In this document: positions 45,122 to 54,802 of the stretch, piece by piece
Layout: every line of letters starts with the position of its first letter
How positions within the stretch are numbered: position 1 is the first letter of the stretch
NCBI RefSeq assembly: GCF_000753795.1
Contig: NZ_JPEO01000001.1
Span: 434,001 to 498,000 of the forward strand
DNA from: Shewanella mangrovi
GTDB taxonomy: Bacteria > Pseudomonadota > Gammaproteobacteria > Enterobacterales > Shewanellaceae
Length of the DNA: 64,000 nt
Direction: 5' to 3'
Translations under genes and position numbers: made by a program
The notes under the pieces: model-generated
What the model was told of the DNA's origin: nothing
What the model saw: only the letters and a program-made list of their open reading frames with translations
Database searches by the model: none

Positions 45122-46792
45122 TTACAGCTTGGCAACGTATTTGCCTGCTAGGTAACCGAAGGTGTAGCAACGGCCCAGAGACAAACCGAACACAGTCAAC
45201 GGATAGTCAACGCCGCCGTAGAAACCTGCGGCCATGTTACCGATGATGAACAGACCTGGGATTTCCTTGCCGTCTGCATCCAGTGCTTGGTGATGTTTGT
45301 TCACCAGTACACCTGAACACAGGGTAGAAATACGCATGCGGCGATGGATACCGTAGAATGGAGGTTTCAGTACTGGCACCATGCGGCTTGACGTTTTACC
45401 GAAGTCTTCATCTTTACCTTTGGCACACAGCTCGTTATAACGCTTAACGCTGGCCACGAAGGTTTTAGGATCGCATTCCAGTTTCTTCGCCAGTTCTTCC
45501 AGTGTGTCTGCTTTGTAAGTGTTAGTGATTGAAGGGAATACACCTTTCTTCTCACCTGGCTCTTCAGGCATGTACACTTTGATTTCTTCAGGGTTATACA
45601 GATGACCTGGCCAGTCTTTGGCAGTCGTCATGTAATCTGAGTCAAACACCTGAGAGTAGTGACCTTGGTTCACTGCATCTTTCAGATAGTTGTTCATCAA
45701 TGACATTTCGACGGTTTCGTTAACGAAACGCTCACCTTTGCGGTTTACTGCCAGGAATGGCATGTCGCACATTGATGCTGGACCCGCATCGAAGTCGTGC
45801 AGCATTTTGGTGTGACCCACAGGTTCGATAACGCCACCTGCCCAGTAGGCCATGGCAAAACCGTCACCCATACGACCTTGTTGCTTACGTTCGAAGTTTT
45901 TCAGATCTGGAATGAAGAAGTCACACATGGCTTTGTTGTTCTGGTAGTCGCCAGAAGACAGGATAACGCCTTTTTTCGCCATATATTTGTGGTACTTACC
46001 GTCACGATCTTGTGCGATAACACCGATGATTTTGCCTGATTTTTCTTGGATCAGCTGTTGTGCTGGCATGTTGTAGAAGAACTTAACACCCGCTTTCTCG
46101 GCAGTTTTTGCCAGTGCGCGCATACCATCACCAGTGGTGTATGGTTTAGGGCCACAGAAAGAGGTAACAAAGTTCAGTCGGTCGCCTTTGTCAGCAATAC
46201 CGTGAATGCCATGTTGTGGACCAGTACCTTGGTCAACTACCTGACCACCGCCTTTTTTGATGCGATCAATTGCCCAAGTAACAGCTTCACCTGAGTTATA
46301 GGCCCATTCTCTCAACAGTTCTGGATGAGAACGGTGTTGGTTGTCAGCCATCAGGCGGCTAACCAAAGCTTCAACAGCTGATTTGTCACTGTTTTTCAGG
46401 TCGATACCTGAACCAGTGTTACCTTGTGAAACTGCCGTGGCTTGTTTTTGCAGACAGGCAACAGAAGCACCTGATTCGCGAGCAGACAGGGCCGCAGGTA
46501 CACCTGATGCGCCAGCACCAACAACGACTACGTCAAAGGTTTGAGTTGACGCGATTTCTGCATCAGAAATCTCTTTTGGCTTAGGCAGGAAACCGAGTGT
46601 AGCGCCACCGATTTCAGCATATTCTTGACCGACTTGCAGTGGTGCTGCAGCGGCAGAGCCCATACCCAAGCCAGCAACCGCTAAACCACCTGTGCCCATT
46701 GCGGCACGGGTCAGGAAGCTACGGCGTGAAAGACCATGTTGCAGAACATGAGTGGTGTATTGATCGAGCTGCTTTTGTTTCTCATTACTCAT
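45122..46792 (-). CDS. Tat-exported FAD flavoprotein, flavocytochrome c flavin subunit family
   Basis: The 556-residue product has a twin-arginine signal (SRRSFLTRAAMGTGG), the FAD motif VVVVGAGASGVPAALSARES and the fumarate reductase-like flavoprotein fold. ATG 46792 (GAGGAG upstream) was chosen over the longer frame. Two active-site regions differ from fumarate reductase. The HHTMGG region reads HRRMRISTLCSGV, and the GGVHG..NRLGGNA region reads GGVDYPLTVFGLSLGR, so the proton-donating Arg and one substrate His are missing. The substrate is therefore probably not fumarate. The downstream tetrahaem cytochrome should feed it electrons. Confidence 0.82.
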   Translation of the reverse strand: MSNEKQKQLDQYTTHVLQHGLSRRSFLTRAAMGTGGLAVAGLGMGSAAAAPLQVGQEYAEIGGATLGFLPKPKEISDAEIASTQTFDVVVVGAGASGVPAALSARESGASVACLQKQATAVSQGNTGSGIDLKNSDKSAVEALVSRLMADNQHRSHPELLREWAYNSGEAVTWAIDRIKKGGGQVVDQGTGPQHGIHGIADKGDRLNFVTSFCGPKPYTTGDGMRALAKTAEKAGVKFFYNMPAQQLIQEKSGKIIGVIAQDRDGKYHKYMAKKGVILSSGDYQNNKAMCDFFIPDLKNFERKQQGRMGDGFAMAYWAGGVIEPVGHTKMLHDFDAGPASMCDMPFLAVNRKGERFVNETVEMSLMNNYLKDAVNQGHYSQVFDSDYMTTAKDWPGHLYNPEEIKVYMPEEPGEKKGVFPSITNTYKADTLEELAKKLECDPKTFVASVKRYNELCAKGKDEDFGKTSSRMVPVLKPPFYGIHRRMRISTLCSGVLVNKHHQALDADGKEIPGLFIIGNMAAGFYGGVDYPLTVFGLSLGRCYTFGYLAGKYVAKL

Positions 46793-47514
46793 TTTTTTAT
46801 ACTCCTCTACGCATTTTTTTATTCCAAGCGCCCGCATCAATAACGACAAAATTTGGCGTTTATGCTGACAGGCGGTTGGTAATAACCGCATCTGAATTAC
46901 TGGTTAAAGGCACACTTGAGGCTGCATTGCATCGGTCAAATTCCACACCAGCCATCCTTGATGTGAAATATATGACATATGATGTTTGACCAAAAGAATT
47001 GCGCGTAGTGTCTTTGGAGTGCTTCGCAAAACGTGGGCAATATGCGAGCAGGTGTTCAAATTTCTTTGTTATGTTTCATTAATATAAAAAAGTAAAAAAC
47101 ACATCACAGAATTAAACGGGTAGGTGGCGATAGAGCTAAAAAATAATGTGACCTATATTCTGTTATTCACCATTAAGTGGCTGGGAGATATAGGACAAAC
47201 AGCGAGATAGTTAATTAAATCAGAATATTAAGAATTAAGAAAACAGTGGGAAAATTGGCTTTTGGCGTCGTAAAACGTCGTTTTTGCGCGCTGTTAATGC
47301 CGCCGCTAATCGGCATATTTCTATATTTGTGATCCTATTCTCAGCTGCATATTCGGGTGTGATTTGTGTAAGTTTTTAAAATGATGAGACGCATTCTTGG
47401 GCAATGAGTCGTAACGTAATTTCGTTAATAAGTGGCGGTAAGCGTATGGGGGGAATTGGGTGGATAGGCAGAATTGCTTGGCGGAAAAGTGCAGGTGTTC
47501 GCATCAGACAATAA
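46793..47514. other. Long AT-rich intergenic region
   Basis: No gene seen over about 720 bp. Near the flavoprotein promoter a CRP-like site TGTGA-AATATA-TGACA lies at 46962-46977 (one mismatch to TGTGA-N6-TCACA). The remainder is AT-rich without clear repeats. Confidence 0.4.
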
Positions 47515-47542
47515 AAAAAGCATGCCTTGTGGCATGCTTTTT
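47515..47542 (-). terminator. Terminator of the cold-shock gene
   Basis: Perfect 12-bp stem AAAAAGCATGCC (47515-47526) and GGCATGCTTTTT (47531-47542), loop TTGT. Confidence 0.92.
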
Positions 47543-47563
47543 CGGAATTATGAGCGTTGTATA

Positions 47564-47773
47564 TTACAGCGCAACAATGTTTTCCGCTTGAGGGCCTTTC
47601 GCGCCTTGAGTTACTACGAACTCAACTTTTTGGCCTTCTTCTAAGGTTTTGAAACCGTCACCAACGATTGCACGGAAGTGTGCAAATACATCTGGACCTG
47701 ATTCTTGAGAAATGAAACCAAAACCTTTATCAGAGTTAAACCATTTTACAGTACCGATGATTTTATTAGACAT
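47564..47773 (-). CDS. Cold-shock domain protein (CspA family)
   Basis: The 69-residue product is one cold-shock domain: [15 protein letters not shown] (RNP1) and DVFAHF (RNP2; the usual VFVHF has Ala here). It binds single-stranded RNA and melts structures. AAGGAT precedes the ATG. Confidence 0.93.
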   Translation of the reverse strand: MSNKIIGTVKWFNSDKGFGFISQESGPDVFAHFRAIVGDGFKTLEEGQKVEFVVTQGAKGPQAENIVAL

Positions 47774-48125
47774 AATAATATCCTTTGAATTTAATTAGCT
47801 TTTTAGCCTTTTTGGTAAGGCGATGTAGCTTTGGAACTCAAACTTATAAACTGCAGGACGAAGAATTATGACTAATACACCGAATTGTAGGTTTTAAATA
47901 AGTGGAATCTTTCAGCTGCGCGCATCATAGGTGGGTTATGGGCATAAGTCCATCGATATCTTGTTATTGGGCAAAAATAAAACCGGCGGCGTACGAATAT
48001 TGTCGTGAATGGCAGTAAGCTTCTACCGCCGATTGTTTTTATTTTTATCTTAACTATTTGTTAAGTATAAATTTTTAACTTTTTCTGGCATAGGCGCCAG
48101 CGTTTATCGCCCAGGCTATGCTGCT
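47774..48125. other. Cold-shock gene leader and intergenic DNA
   Basis: About 350 bp upstream of the cold-shock gene hold no gene. Csp messages usually have a long 5' leader, and the AT-rich part up to about 48070 fits that. GCATAG (48089-48094) and CTATGC (48115-48120) could pair near the end of the next gene. Confidence 0.35.
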
Positions 48126-48353
48126 TTATTCATTCGCGTTGACTGCCGCTGCGTGGGTCTCGGCGGCGAGAAGTTGCTGGTTGAGTGTGGCCCAATGTTG
48201 GCATGCGTCATAACAGGCTTGTGCCAACGCAGGGATGTCTTCATAAGCCAATGGTAAGCGGTCTTCGACCAAGTCATGCAGCTCACCAGCGCGTTCTGCT
48301 GCGATTCGTTTGGCGCGGCGTACCTCTTTTTGCAGCTGTTGCAGTTGTTCCAT
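48126..48353 (-). CDS. Small helical protein, Rop-like/CCE_0567 type
   Basis: The 75-residue product is two helices: a charged N-terminal one (KEVRRAKRIAAERAGELHDL) and a second after LPLAYEDIPALAQACYDA. The pattern HDL.E..P..YE.I..LAQ..YDA resembles the PF05082 family often found near nitrogen-fixation genes. The link is by recognition only. It is the second hint of a nitrogenase context besides draG-draT. Confidence 0.5.
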   Translation of the reverse strand: MEQLQQLQKEVRRAKRIAAERAGELHDLVEDRLPLAYEDIPALAQACYDACQHWATLNQQLLAAETHAAAVNANE

Positions 48354-48632
48354 CTGTCACTCCTGAAGGTAGGTGTTGTTCAGTTGGCTGTTTCAAACCT
48401 TATACCAAGTATTAACTTGTTTTAAATCAGTTCACTAATAAACATCGAACGCGACCTTTTGTGGCAAAGTGCACATGATTTGGCGAGGTTTCGACAATGT
48501 ACGTACGCTGTTCAAGCGAGGTGAATGGCGTTGCTCGTCACCACATCAGCGGCTTGGCATTTATAGTCGACAACTTGATATTCAGCATGCGATGCTGCGC
48601 CGAATATTTTCGCTGATGGATGAAAGTGGTTG

Positions 48633-49565
48633 ATGAAGAAATTGGGTTACGCATTGTGCTTGCTGCTGGCAGCCACATCGAGCGCTTCGGCGTTAGAACT
48701 GGGATTCAGCGGCATGGCGCGCATGACGGGCGACAGTTATTTGGTGGTGCAAGACAAGAAGGTGTTTGAGACGGGCGACCGTGTCGGCATTTTTCAGCTC
48801 AGTGCTGATGGACAACAGCATTACACACCGTTGCAGATTGATAACTGGCGTGACCCGGATGGACCAAGTAGTGATCTGGAATCTGTGTGTCAGTTGCCTG
48901 GCAGCCAAAATCAGTATTTGCTGGCTGAGTCCGGTTACTGGGATGGCAAATTTGGCCGCATCTTTCGCGTGGAGTTAAACGGAACACAGGCGAATGTGCT
49001 GCAGGTCTATCATGTGCCTAAGTTAATCCCCAGCGGCAAAGGTAAACACGGCGATAACTTTGAAGGGATGCTCTGTGCCAAGATGGGCGCTAACACCTTA
49101 GTGATCCTCGGCGAGCGTGGCGGCAGCAAAGCTTATCGCCATGGCGTGCTGCGGATTGGGGTACTGCAGCCGACGAGCATCGATTGGCAACACTATGCGG
49201 AGCAAGCGGTAAAAGTAAAAGCCCCGAAATCTTGGCGCACAGCGAAGTATCGCTCTATCTCTGATCTTTATCTCGATAACGATGGCATCATTTGGGCGGT
49301 TGCGACGCAAGATGCTGGTGATAATGGCCCGTTCCGCTCAGTGGTGTATGCCGCTGCCAGGTTAGCGCAAAATTCTTCTAAAACACCGCTAGAAGCGTTG
49401 AAACATGCGGCTGCAGCGTGGCCAATCGATGGCTTTAAAGTGGAGGCGCTAGCGGCACCAAATGTTAATGTGCCGGGCAGTGTGATGAGTATTGGTACCG
49501 AAGATGAACACTTCGGTGGCGTCTGGCGGCCACTTTTTCCGAGTCAAAATGGCACTGACGACTAG
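48633..49565 (+). CDS. Secreted protein of unknown function, beta-propeller-like
   Basis: The 310-residue product has a signal peptide cleaved near SASA. The mature part is beta-rich with repeated GD/DG turns (ESGYWDGKFGRIFRVEL, ISDLYLDNDGIIWAVATQD), typical of propeller folds or of SdiA-regulated/phytase-like proteins, but no catalytic motif is recognised. ATG 48633 is used; TTG 48630 is directly in front. Confidence 0.6.
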   Translation: MKKLGYALCLLLAATSSASALELGFSGMARMTGDSYLVVQDKKVFETGDRVGIFQLSADGQQHYTPLQIDNWRDPDGPSSDLESVCQLPGSQNQYLLAESGYWDGKFGRIFRVELNGTQANVLQVYHVPKLIPSGKGKHGDNFEGMLCAKMGANTLVILGERGGSKAYRHGVLRIGVLQPTSIDWQHYAEQAVKVKAPKSWRTAKYRSISDLYLDNDGIIWAVATQDAGDNGPFRSVVYAAARLAQNSSKTPLEALKHAAAAWPIDGFKVEALAAPNVNVPGSVMSIGTEDEHFGGVWRPLFPSQNGTDD

Positions 49566-49847
49566 ATAAATATCATGGCGGTCGCGTTATTCTTCATACA
49601 AATCATTAATTGCGTCCGCCATTCCACAGTTAATTGCCCAAGAATGCCGCCGAAATGGCGGTTAGATATACCAATCACTAACTTTAGTTACATATCTATC
49701 TTTTAGTTTTTAATGATATACCGCTGAGTCGCCCGCCAGTTTAAAGATGCTAGTCTTCGCAGACGTTTAATTAACGACCCGGTAACGGGGGCATACAAAT
49801 CCCATTAAGGGAAATACTAAAAACTCTGCAAGAGCGAGCAATAATAA

Positions 49848-51128
49848 ATGAATAGCACTTCAATTTCTGCCAAAGACAAGCGCACGATTAACTTCGTGTT
49901 CTTACTCTCAGCGGTAATTATAACGCTGGCCACTCTTCAAAATAAGTTACCGTCTGGACTCATTGGGGCTCTGGGGATTATGGCGGTAGTGGGTTACATC
50001 CTGAATCTCATCGGCAATAAAACGCCCATCATCAATCAATTTTTTGGTGGCGGAGCGATTGTGGTGATTTTTGGATCATCCTATCTCTTTCATAGCGGCA
50101 TAGTACCGACAGAAACGGTTGCCACTGTGACTACCTTTATGAAAGGTGGTGGTTTTCTTGCCTTTTTCATTGCCAGTTTGGTGACTGGCTCTGTACTTGG
50201 TATGGACTCCGACGTCCTCAAAAAAGCCGCCTTTAAATATATCCCGGTGATCCTCGGTAGTGTGGCCTTTGCATTTCTATTTGCAGGGCTGGTGGGCGAA
50301 CTACTCGGAGAAGGCTTCTTTGATTCCATTATGCTGATCGCTTTGCCGATTATGGGCGGCGGTATGGGCGCGGGCGCGGTGCCATTGGTGGAGATCATGG
50401 CCGGACGTACCGAGATGAGCGCCGATGTTCTGATGTCGAAAATGGTACCCGCGCTAGCGATTGGTAACGCAATTGCCATTGTCACCGCAGGCCTGTTGCA
50501 CAAGCTGGGGCAATATGTGCCTTCGCTAACTGGTAATGGCCGGCTGATGATCAGTGGTGATGTTAAAGAGGTTGTCGAGGAAGAGCCGCAATCACACAGT
50601 GTGCAGCAACTTGGCTTAGGCGCATTACTGGCAATTACTATGTACTTTGTCGGTACGCTGCTCGGCACTGTGATTGAGATGCATCCTTATGCGCTGATGA
50701 TCATCTTTGTTGCCTTGGTAAAAGTCTCAGGTGTGCTGCCGCGCGAACTGGAACAAGCTGCTCACGGCTGGTGTAAGTTTGTGCTGGATAATCTCACCCC
50801 GGCACTGTTGGTGGGCATTGGGGTGGTGTACACAGACCTTGGTCAGATTGTTGCCTCGTTGACACTGTCGAATCTGCTAATGGTATTTTCCACCGTGTTG
50901 GGCGCCGTGGTGGGCAGTGCCTTGATTGGCCGTATGATGGGCTTCTATCCGATTGAAGCGGCAATTACCGGTGGTCTTTGCATGGCGAACATGGGCGGTA
51001 CTGGCGATGTGGCGGTATTGGCGTCGTGTAAACGCATGGAGTTGATGCCATTTGCGCAGATCTCCTCACGTCTTGGCGGTGCCATGATGTTGATCCTTGC
51101 CACGCTAATCCTCAGTTTATTCAGCTAA
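49848..51128 (+). CDS. 2-hydroxycarboxylate transporter family permease
   Basis: The 426-residue membrane protein has the two re-entrant-loop motifs of the CitS family: IMGGGMGAGAVPLVEI and MANMGGTGDVAVLASCKRM. About 11 membrane segments. It should take up a dicarboxylate or tricarboxylate such as citrate or malate with sodium or protons. No citrate lyase or malolactic genes are adjacent. Confidence 0.88.
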   Translation: MNSTSISAKDKRTINFVFLLSAVIITLATLQNKLPSGLIGALGIMAVVGYILNLIGNKTPIINQFFGGGAIVVIFGSSYLFHSGIVPTETVATVTTFMKGGGFLAFFIASLVTGSVLGMDSDVLKKAAFKYIPVILGSVAFAFLFAGLVGELLGEGFFDSIMLIALPIMGGGMGAGAVPLVEIMAGRTEMSADVLMSKMVPALAIGNAIAIVTAGLLHKLGQYVPSLTGNGRLMISGDVKEVVEEEPQSHSVQQLGLGALLAITMYFVGTLLGTVIEMHPYALMIIFVALVKVSGVLPRELEQAAHGWCKFVLDNLTPALLVGIGVVYTDLGQIVASLTLSNLLMVFSTVLGAVVGSALIGRMMGFYPIEAAITGGLCMANMGGTGDVAVLASCKRMELMPFAQISSRLGGAMMLILATLILSLFS

Positions 51129-51138
51129 TCGCTATATC

Positions 51139-51166
51139 GATAGCCGTCTGCAATGACGGCTATCGA
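51139..51166 (+). terminator. Hairpin after the 2HCT transporter
   Basis: Perfect 11-bp stem CGATAGCCGTC (51139-51149) and GACGGCTATCG (51156-51166), but no T run; transcript end or stability element. Confidence 0.6.
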
Positions 51167-51591
51167 ACGCTGCGCAAACTGAACTTGTGAGCGTGCCACC
51201 AGAGAAAACCTCCTCTTAATCCACTGTACTCGCTTGGTTAGATTGGAATTTTAAGCAAGCCAAATCCTTCTCAACGGTTTTCCTTGGCTCACCTAAAATT
51301 CTGCTATTCGTCTAGCAGGGGATTTGGGGTAACCACAGTATCGGCTTGCAGCTGCTTATTTCTCTATGTTTATGTGCCTCATAACCATTATGAAATTTGT
51401 TTATAAAAAATTGAGTTAAACTAGGCGCACGCCAGAAATGCCGTTGCTATTTACCGCCTGAACGACTTGCCTCGAAAAATTGGGCAATAATGAAAGAGGA
51501 TCAGGCAGGTACTTATGGTGAGAAATTTTCCATAATGTAATGGTATTTATTATCTGTATTTTTAACTCAAGAGAAATAGGGAATCGATTTT
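51167..51591. other. Intergenic region before the alcohol dehydrogenase
   Basis: About 425 bp without a gene. The last 100 bp are AT-rich and contain an AGGGAA site before ATG 51592. No recognisable operator. Confidence 0.35.
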
Positions 51592-52641
51592 ATGAAAACA
51601 GTAGGATATGCAGCGCACTCTGCGGATGCAGAATTAGTTCCTTATCACTTTGAGCGCCGCGATTTGCGATCAAATGATGTTGCGATTGAAATTCTATATT
51701 GTGGCGTTTGTCACTCAGACTTGCATACAGTCAATGGCGATTGGGGCCCGCAGCCTTATCCATTGGTGCCGGGCCACGAAATCGTCGGCGTGGTGCAATC
51801 TGTTGGCCCAGACGTTAAAAACTACAAAGTCGGTGACCGTGTTGCCGTGGGTTGCATGGTAGACAGCTGCCTGGAGTGCGACCAATGTCATCACCACGAA
51901 GAGCAGTTCTGCCGTAACGGGATGACGCCAACCTATGGTGCGCCAGATCGTCAAACGGGTGAGATCACGCAAGGTGGTTATTCTAAACATATCGTCGTTC
52001 GTGAAGAGTTTGTGCTGAGCATTCCGGACAATATGGATATCAGTAAAGCTGCGCCTATCTTGTGTGCGGGTATCACGACTTTCTCTCCACTGCGTACCTG
52101 GAATGTAACCAAAGGCACTCGTGTGGGGGTTATCGGTCTGGGCGGTTTGGGTCACATGGCGGTTAAACTGGCGGTGGCTATGGGCGCTGAAGTGACCGCT
52201 ATCAGCCGTTCTAAAAACAAAGAGAAAGAAGCGATTGAAATGGGCGCCAAAGGTATTTTGGCCTCAGGTGATGCGGATGCAATGGCCGCTGCTGCCAGCT
52301 CGTTTGACGTGATTATCGACACTGTACCTGTGAAACACGATGTGAGCATGTATGCGTCATTGTTGGACATTGACGGTACTATCGTTATCGTTGGTCAAGT
52401 AGGCCCATTGGATGAGCTAATGAGCATTCCATTCGTGATGGGGCGTCGCCGCGTTGCAGGTTCTTTGATCGGTGGTATCAAAGAAACGCAGGAAGTCTTG
52501 GATTTCTGTGCCGAGCACAATGTTTACCCTGATTGCGAAATGATCAAAATGGACGAAATCAACAGCGCCTTTGAACGTTTGGCACAAGGTGACATGGCGC
52601 ACCGCTTCGTTATCGACATGTCTTCTTTGGCTGCTGAGTAA
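51592..52641 (+). CDS. Zinc-dependent NAD(P)-linked alcohol/aldehyde dehydrogenase, YahK-like
   Basis: The 349-residue medium-chain dehydrogenase has the catalytic zinc site (YCGVCHSDLH, VPGHEIVG), the structural zinc cluster (CLECDQCHHHEEQFC) and the nucleotide fold GVIGLGGLGHMAVKLA. Close phrase matches to E. coli YahK (VDSC, CAGITT.SPLR, GSLIGGIKETQE) place it with the cinnamyl-alcohol-dehydrogenase-like NADPH aldehyde reductases. Confidence 0.9.
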   Translation: MKTVGYAAHSADAELVPYHFERRDLRSNDVAIEILYCGVCHSDLHTVNGDWGPQPYPLVPGHEIVGVVQSVGPDVKNYKVGDRVAVGCMVDSCLECDQCHHHEEQFCRNGMTPTYGAPDRQTGEITQGGYSKHIVVREEFVLSIPDNMDISKAAPILCAGITTFSPLRTWNVTKGTRVGVIGLGGLGHMAVKLAVAMGAEVTAISRSKNKEKEAIEMGAKGILASGDADAMAAAASSFDVIIDTVPVKHDVSMYASLLDIDGTIVIVGQVGPLDELMSIPFVMGRRRVAGSLIGGIKETQEVLDFCAEHNVYPDCEMIKMDEINSAFERLAQGDMAHRFVIDMSSLAAE

Positions 52642-52668
52642 TGTCTTCAGTCACCCGCTAGATAAAAT

Positions 52669-52695
52669 AAACGGCAGCTTCGGCTGCCGTTTTTT
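52669..52695 (+). terminator. Terminator of the alcohol dehydrogenase gene
   Basis: Stem AAACGGCAGC (52669-52678), UUCG-type tetraloop TTCG, GCTGCCGTTT (52683-52692), then TTT. Confidence 0.92.
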
Positions 52696-52794
52696 ATGTC
52701 TGTCGCACGAAAATACAACAAAACTGCTCGACGTCATGTTTATTTGCCGACAATCGCTTATGTTAATGATAACTGAGACAACTAAGGAGCGGTT

Positions 52795-53727
52795 ATGACG
52801 CCATTATCGTCTGAGCAACTGCAGGATAAAGCGCGTGGTTGTTTAATTGGTTTAGCGATAGGGGATGCGGTAGGCACCACCCTTGAGTTCCAGCCGCGTG
52901 GCAGTTTTACCCCGATTGATGACATGGTCGGTGGTGGTCCGTTTTCACTGAAAAAAGGCTATTGGACCGATGATACTTCGATGGCCTTGTGTCTTGGTCA
53001 CAGTCTGGTGGAGTCTGATGGCTTTGATGCGCATGATCAAATGATGCGTTACTGCGAGTGGATGGATAACGGTTACATGAGCAGTATCGGTATCTGCTTT
53101 GATGTTGGCAGTACCGTTGCCACTGCGCTGCGTCGGTTTCAGAAAACCGGTGAGCCATTTTCAGGCGCTAAAAATCGTTGGAGTTCGGGGAACGGCTGCC
53201 TGATGCGCATGGCACCGGTGGCGATTTTCTATCAAGAGGATTCGCAGAAAGCTGAGTTTTATGGCGGTGAAAGTTCCTTGACCACTCATGCTTCAGAGCT
53301 GTGTCACGACGCCAGTCGGTACTTTGCCAAGCTGTTGATGCACCTGATAAACGGTGCAGATAAGCAGATTTATCAGCAATTGTCCTATACCCCGCGTACT
53401 GCCGAAATTAATGCCATTAAAGCGGGTGAGTTTGTCTCGAAAAGTCGGGATGAGATTAAAGGCAGTGGTTATGTGATCGATAGTCTTGAGGCGGCATTAT
53501 GGTGTTTTACTCATAGTGAAAGTTACCCAGAATGTGTGCTACTGGCAGCCAATTTAGGTGATGATGCCGATACTACGGCAGCGATTGCTGGCCAACTCGC
53601 CGGTGCCTTTTATGGCTACCAGCATATTCGGCCAGACTGGCGTCAAGCGCTTCATCAACATGATGAGATACTGAAACTTGCCGATGCACTGTTCCATGCT
53701 TCGCGTCAGCATAGTCTGGGAGTGTGA
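52795..53727 (+). CDS. draG: ADP-ribosylglycohydrolase, DraG-like
   Basis: The 310-residue product has the ARH/DraG motifs: GCLIGLAIGDAVGTTLEF, KGYWTDDTSMALCLG (metal ligands), SSGNGCLMRMAP and NLGDDADTTAAIAGQLAG (second metal site). DraG removes ADP-ribose from the nitrogenase iron protein. Here it overlaps draT by 4 nt (GTGA), in the order draG-draT. In classical diazotrophs the order is draT-draG. Confidence 0.85.
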   Translation: MTPLSSEQLQDKARGCLIGLAIGDAVGTTLEFQPRGSFTPIDDMVGGGPFSLKKGYWTDDTSMALCLGHSLVESDGFDAHDQMMRYCEWMDNGYMSSIGICFDVGSTVATALRRFQKTGEPFSGAKNRWSSGNGCLMRMAPVAIFYQEDSQKAEFYGGESSLTTHASELCHDASRYFAKLLMHLINGADKQIYQQLSYTPRTAEINAIKAGEFVSKSRDEIKGSGYVIDSLEAALWCFTHSESYPECVLLAANLGDDADTTAAIAGQLAGAFYGYQHIRPDWRQALHQHDEILKLADALFHASRQHSLGV

Positions 53728-54563
53728 TAGTGACGCTAGCGCAAGCCTATCATTGTAGCGATACAGAAATGGCATTATTGCAGCAGGTGACGATAGCGCT
53801 GAATCATTGCAATGTGCCGTCTTGGTTATTGGCGAGTTTGGCTTATCAGCAACGTCCTATTCCGCTGCAGTTGGACAGTGTCGGCACTTGGTATCAGAAG
53901 CTATTTACGACGTTGAGACAATTTGAAAACAGTACTGATCGTGTTGCCAGTTTTAACGATTTTATGCAGTTGCGGTTTTGCCTTTCTAAAGAGCTGCTGC
54001 AAGCCGCGCAGGAGTTAGACGCACCTAGCCGTCCTAAAGTGAATTATCGGCGCTTACTCTTAGGGTGGTTGTTTGATTCAGATAATGAACAAGGCGCGGC
54101 GTGGCGCAGTTGGGTCGAATCACGCTTTGGCTTATTAACCCGCTTTCATCAGGAGGAAGTGCTGGGGCCGGAAAGTGAGGCTTATTTGCGCTTTCGCCAC
54201 CAGTGTGCGGTGGCGACTTACAACACCAACGAACTGTTTGAGCAACTCGATTTACTCTATCAATTTTGTCAGCTAGAACTCAGTTTACGCTTTCCTGAGT
54301 GTGAACATATCACCCTGTATCGAGGTAGCGCCGAGCTAGCGAGTTATCAATTTGATGGCCATTCTGCGACGCTGTTGAATAATCTCAGCTCATTTACGCT
54401 CACAGCCGAAGATGCGTTGCATTTTGGCGCGCAAGTCGTCGCGGTAAAAGTACCGCTTAGCAAAATTGTCAGTTTTGATTCGCTGTTGCCCGGCAGTCTG
54501 CAAGGTGAACAAGAGTTTATGGTGCTCGGAGGGCTCTATCGCGTCGAACAGGTAAAAGTCTAA
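53724..54563 (+). CDS. draT: NAD-dinitrogen-reductase ADP-ribosyltransferase, DraT family
   Basis: The 279-residue product follows the DraT pattern along its length: HCNVPSWLLASLAY, NDFMQLRFCLS, NYRRLLLGWLFDSDNEQGAA, WVESRFGLLTRFH, HITLYRG (NAD site Arg), NNLSSFTLTAEDALHFG and LLPGSLQGEQEFMVLGGLY. DraT switches nitrogenase off by modifying an arginine of NifH. No nif gene is in the window, so the target in this organism is either a nif cluster elsewhere or another protein. Start GTG 53724 overlaps the draG stop; GTG 53730 is an alternative. Confidence 0.88.
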   Translation: MIVTLAQAYHCSDTEMALLQQVTIALNHCNVPSWLLASLAYQQRPIPLQLDSVGTWYQKLFTTLRQFENSTDRVASFNDFMQLRFCLSKELLQAAQELDAPSRPKVNYRRLLLGWLFDSDNEQGAAWRSWVESRFGLLTRFHQEEVLGPESEAYLRFRHQCAVATYNTNELFEQLDLLYQFCQLELSLRFPECEHITLYRGSAELASYQFDGHSATLLNNLSSFTLTAEDALHFGAQVVAVKVPLSKIVSFDSLLPGSLQGEQEFMVLGGLYRVEQVKV

Positions 54564-54802
54564 TTTTTAAATTCCACCTTTATCTAGCGCTCAGCTAATC
54601 TTGATTGAGTGACAGTGGGTTATTGCATGAATTGGAGCTTGTACTCTAATTTTTTATACCGTAGTTTATTTACACAATATTCGGCATTTTGGCTGGTTTC
54701 TAAGTATAAAACATCTGTTAAGGTAAAGATCTCATACAAGGCAGTTATGAGATTACACTTAACTTACATCTTTGAAGTTGGATTCTTGGCATGGAGGCGA
54801 TA

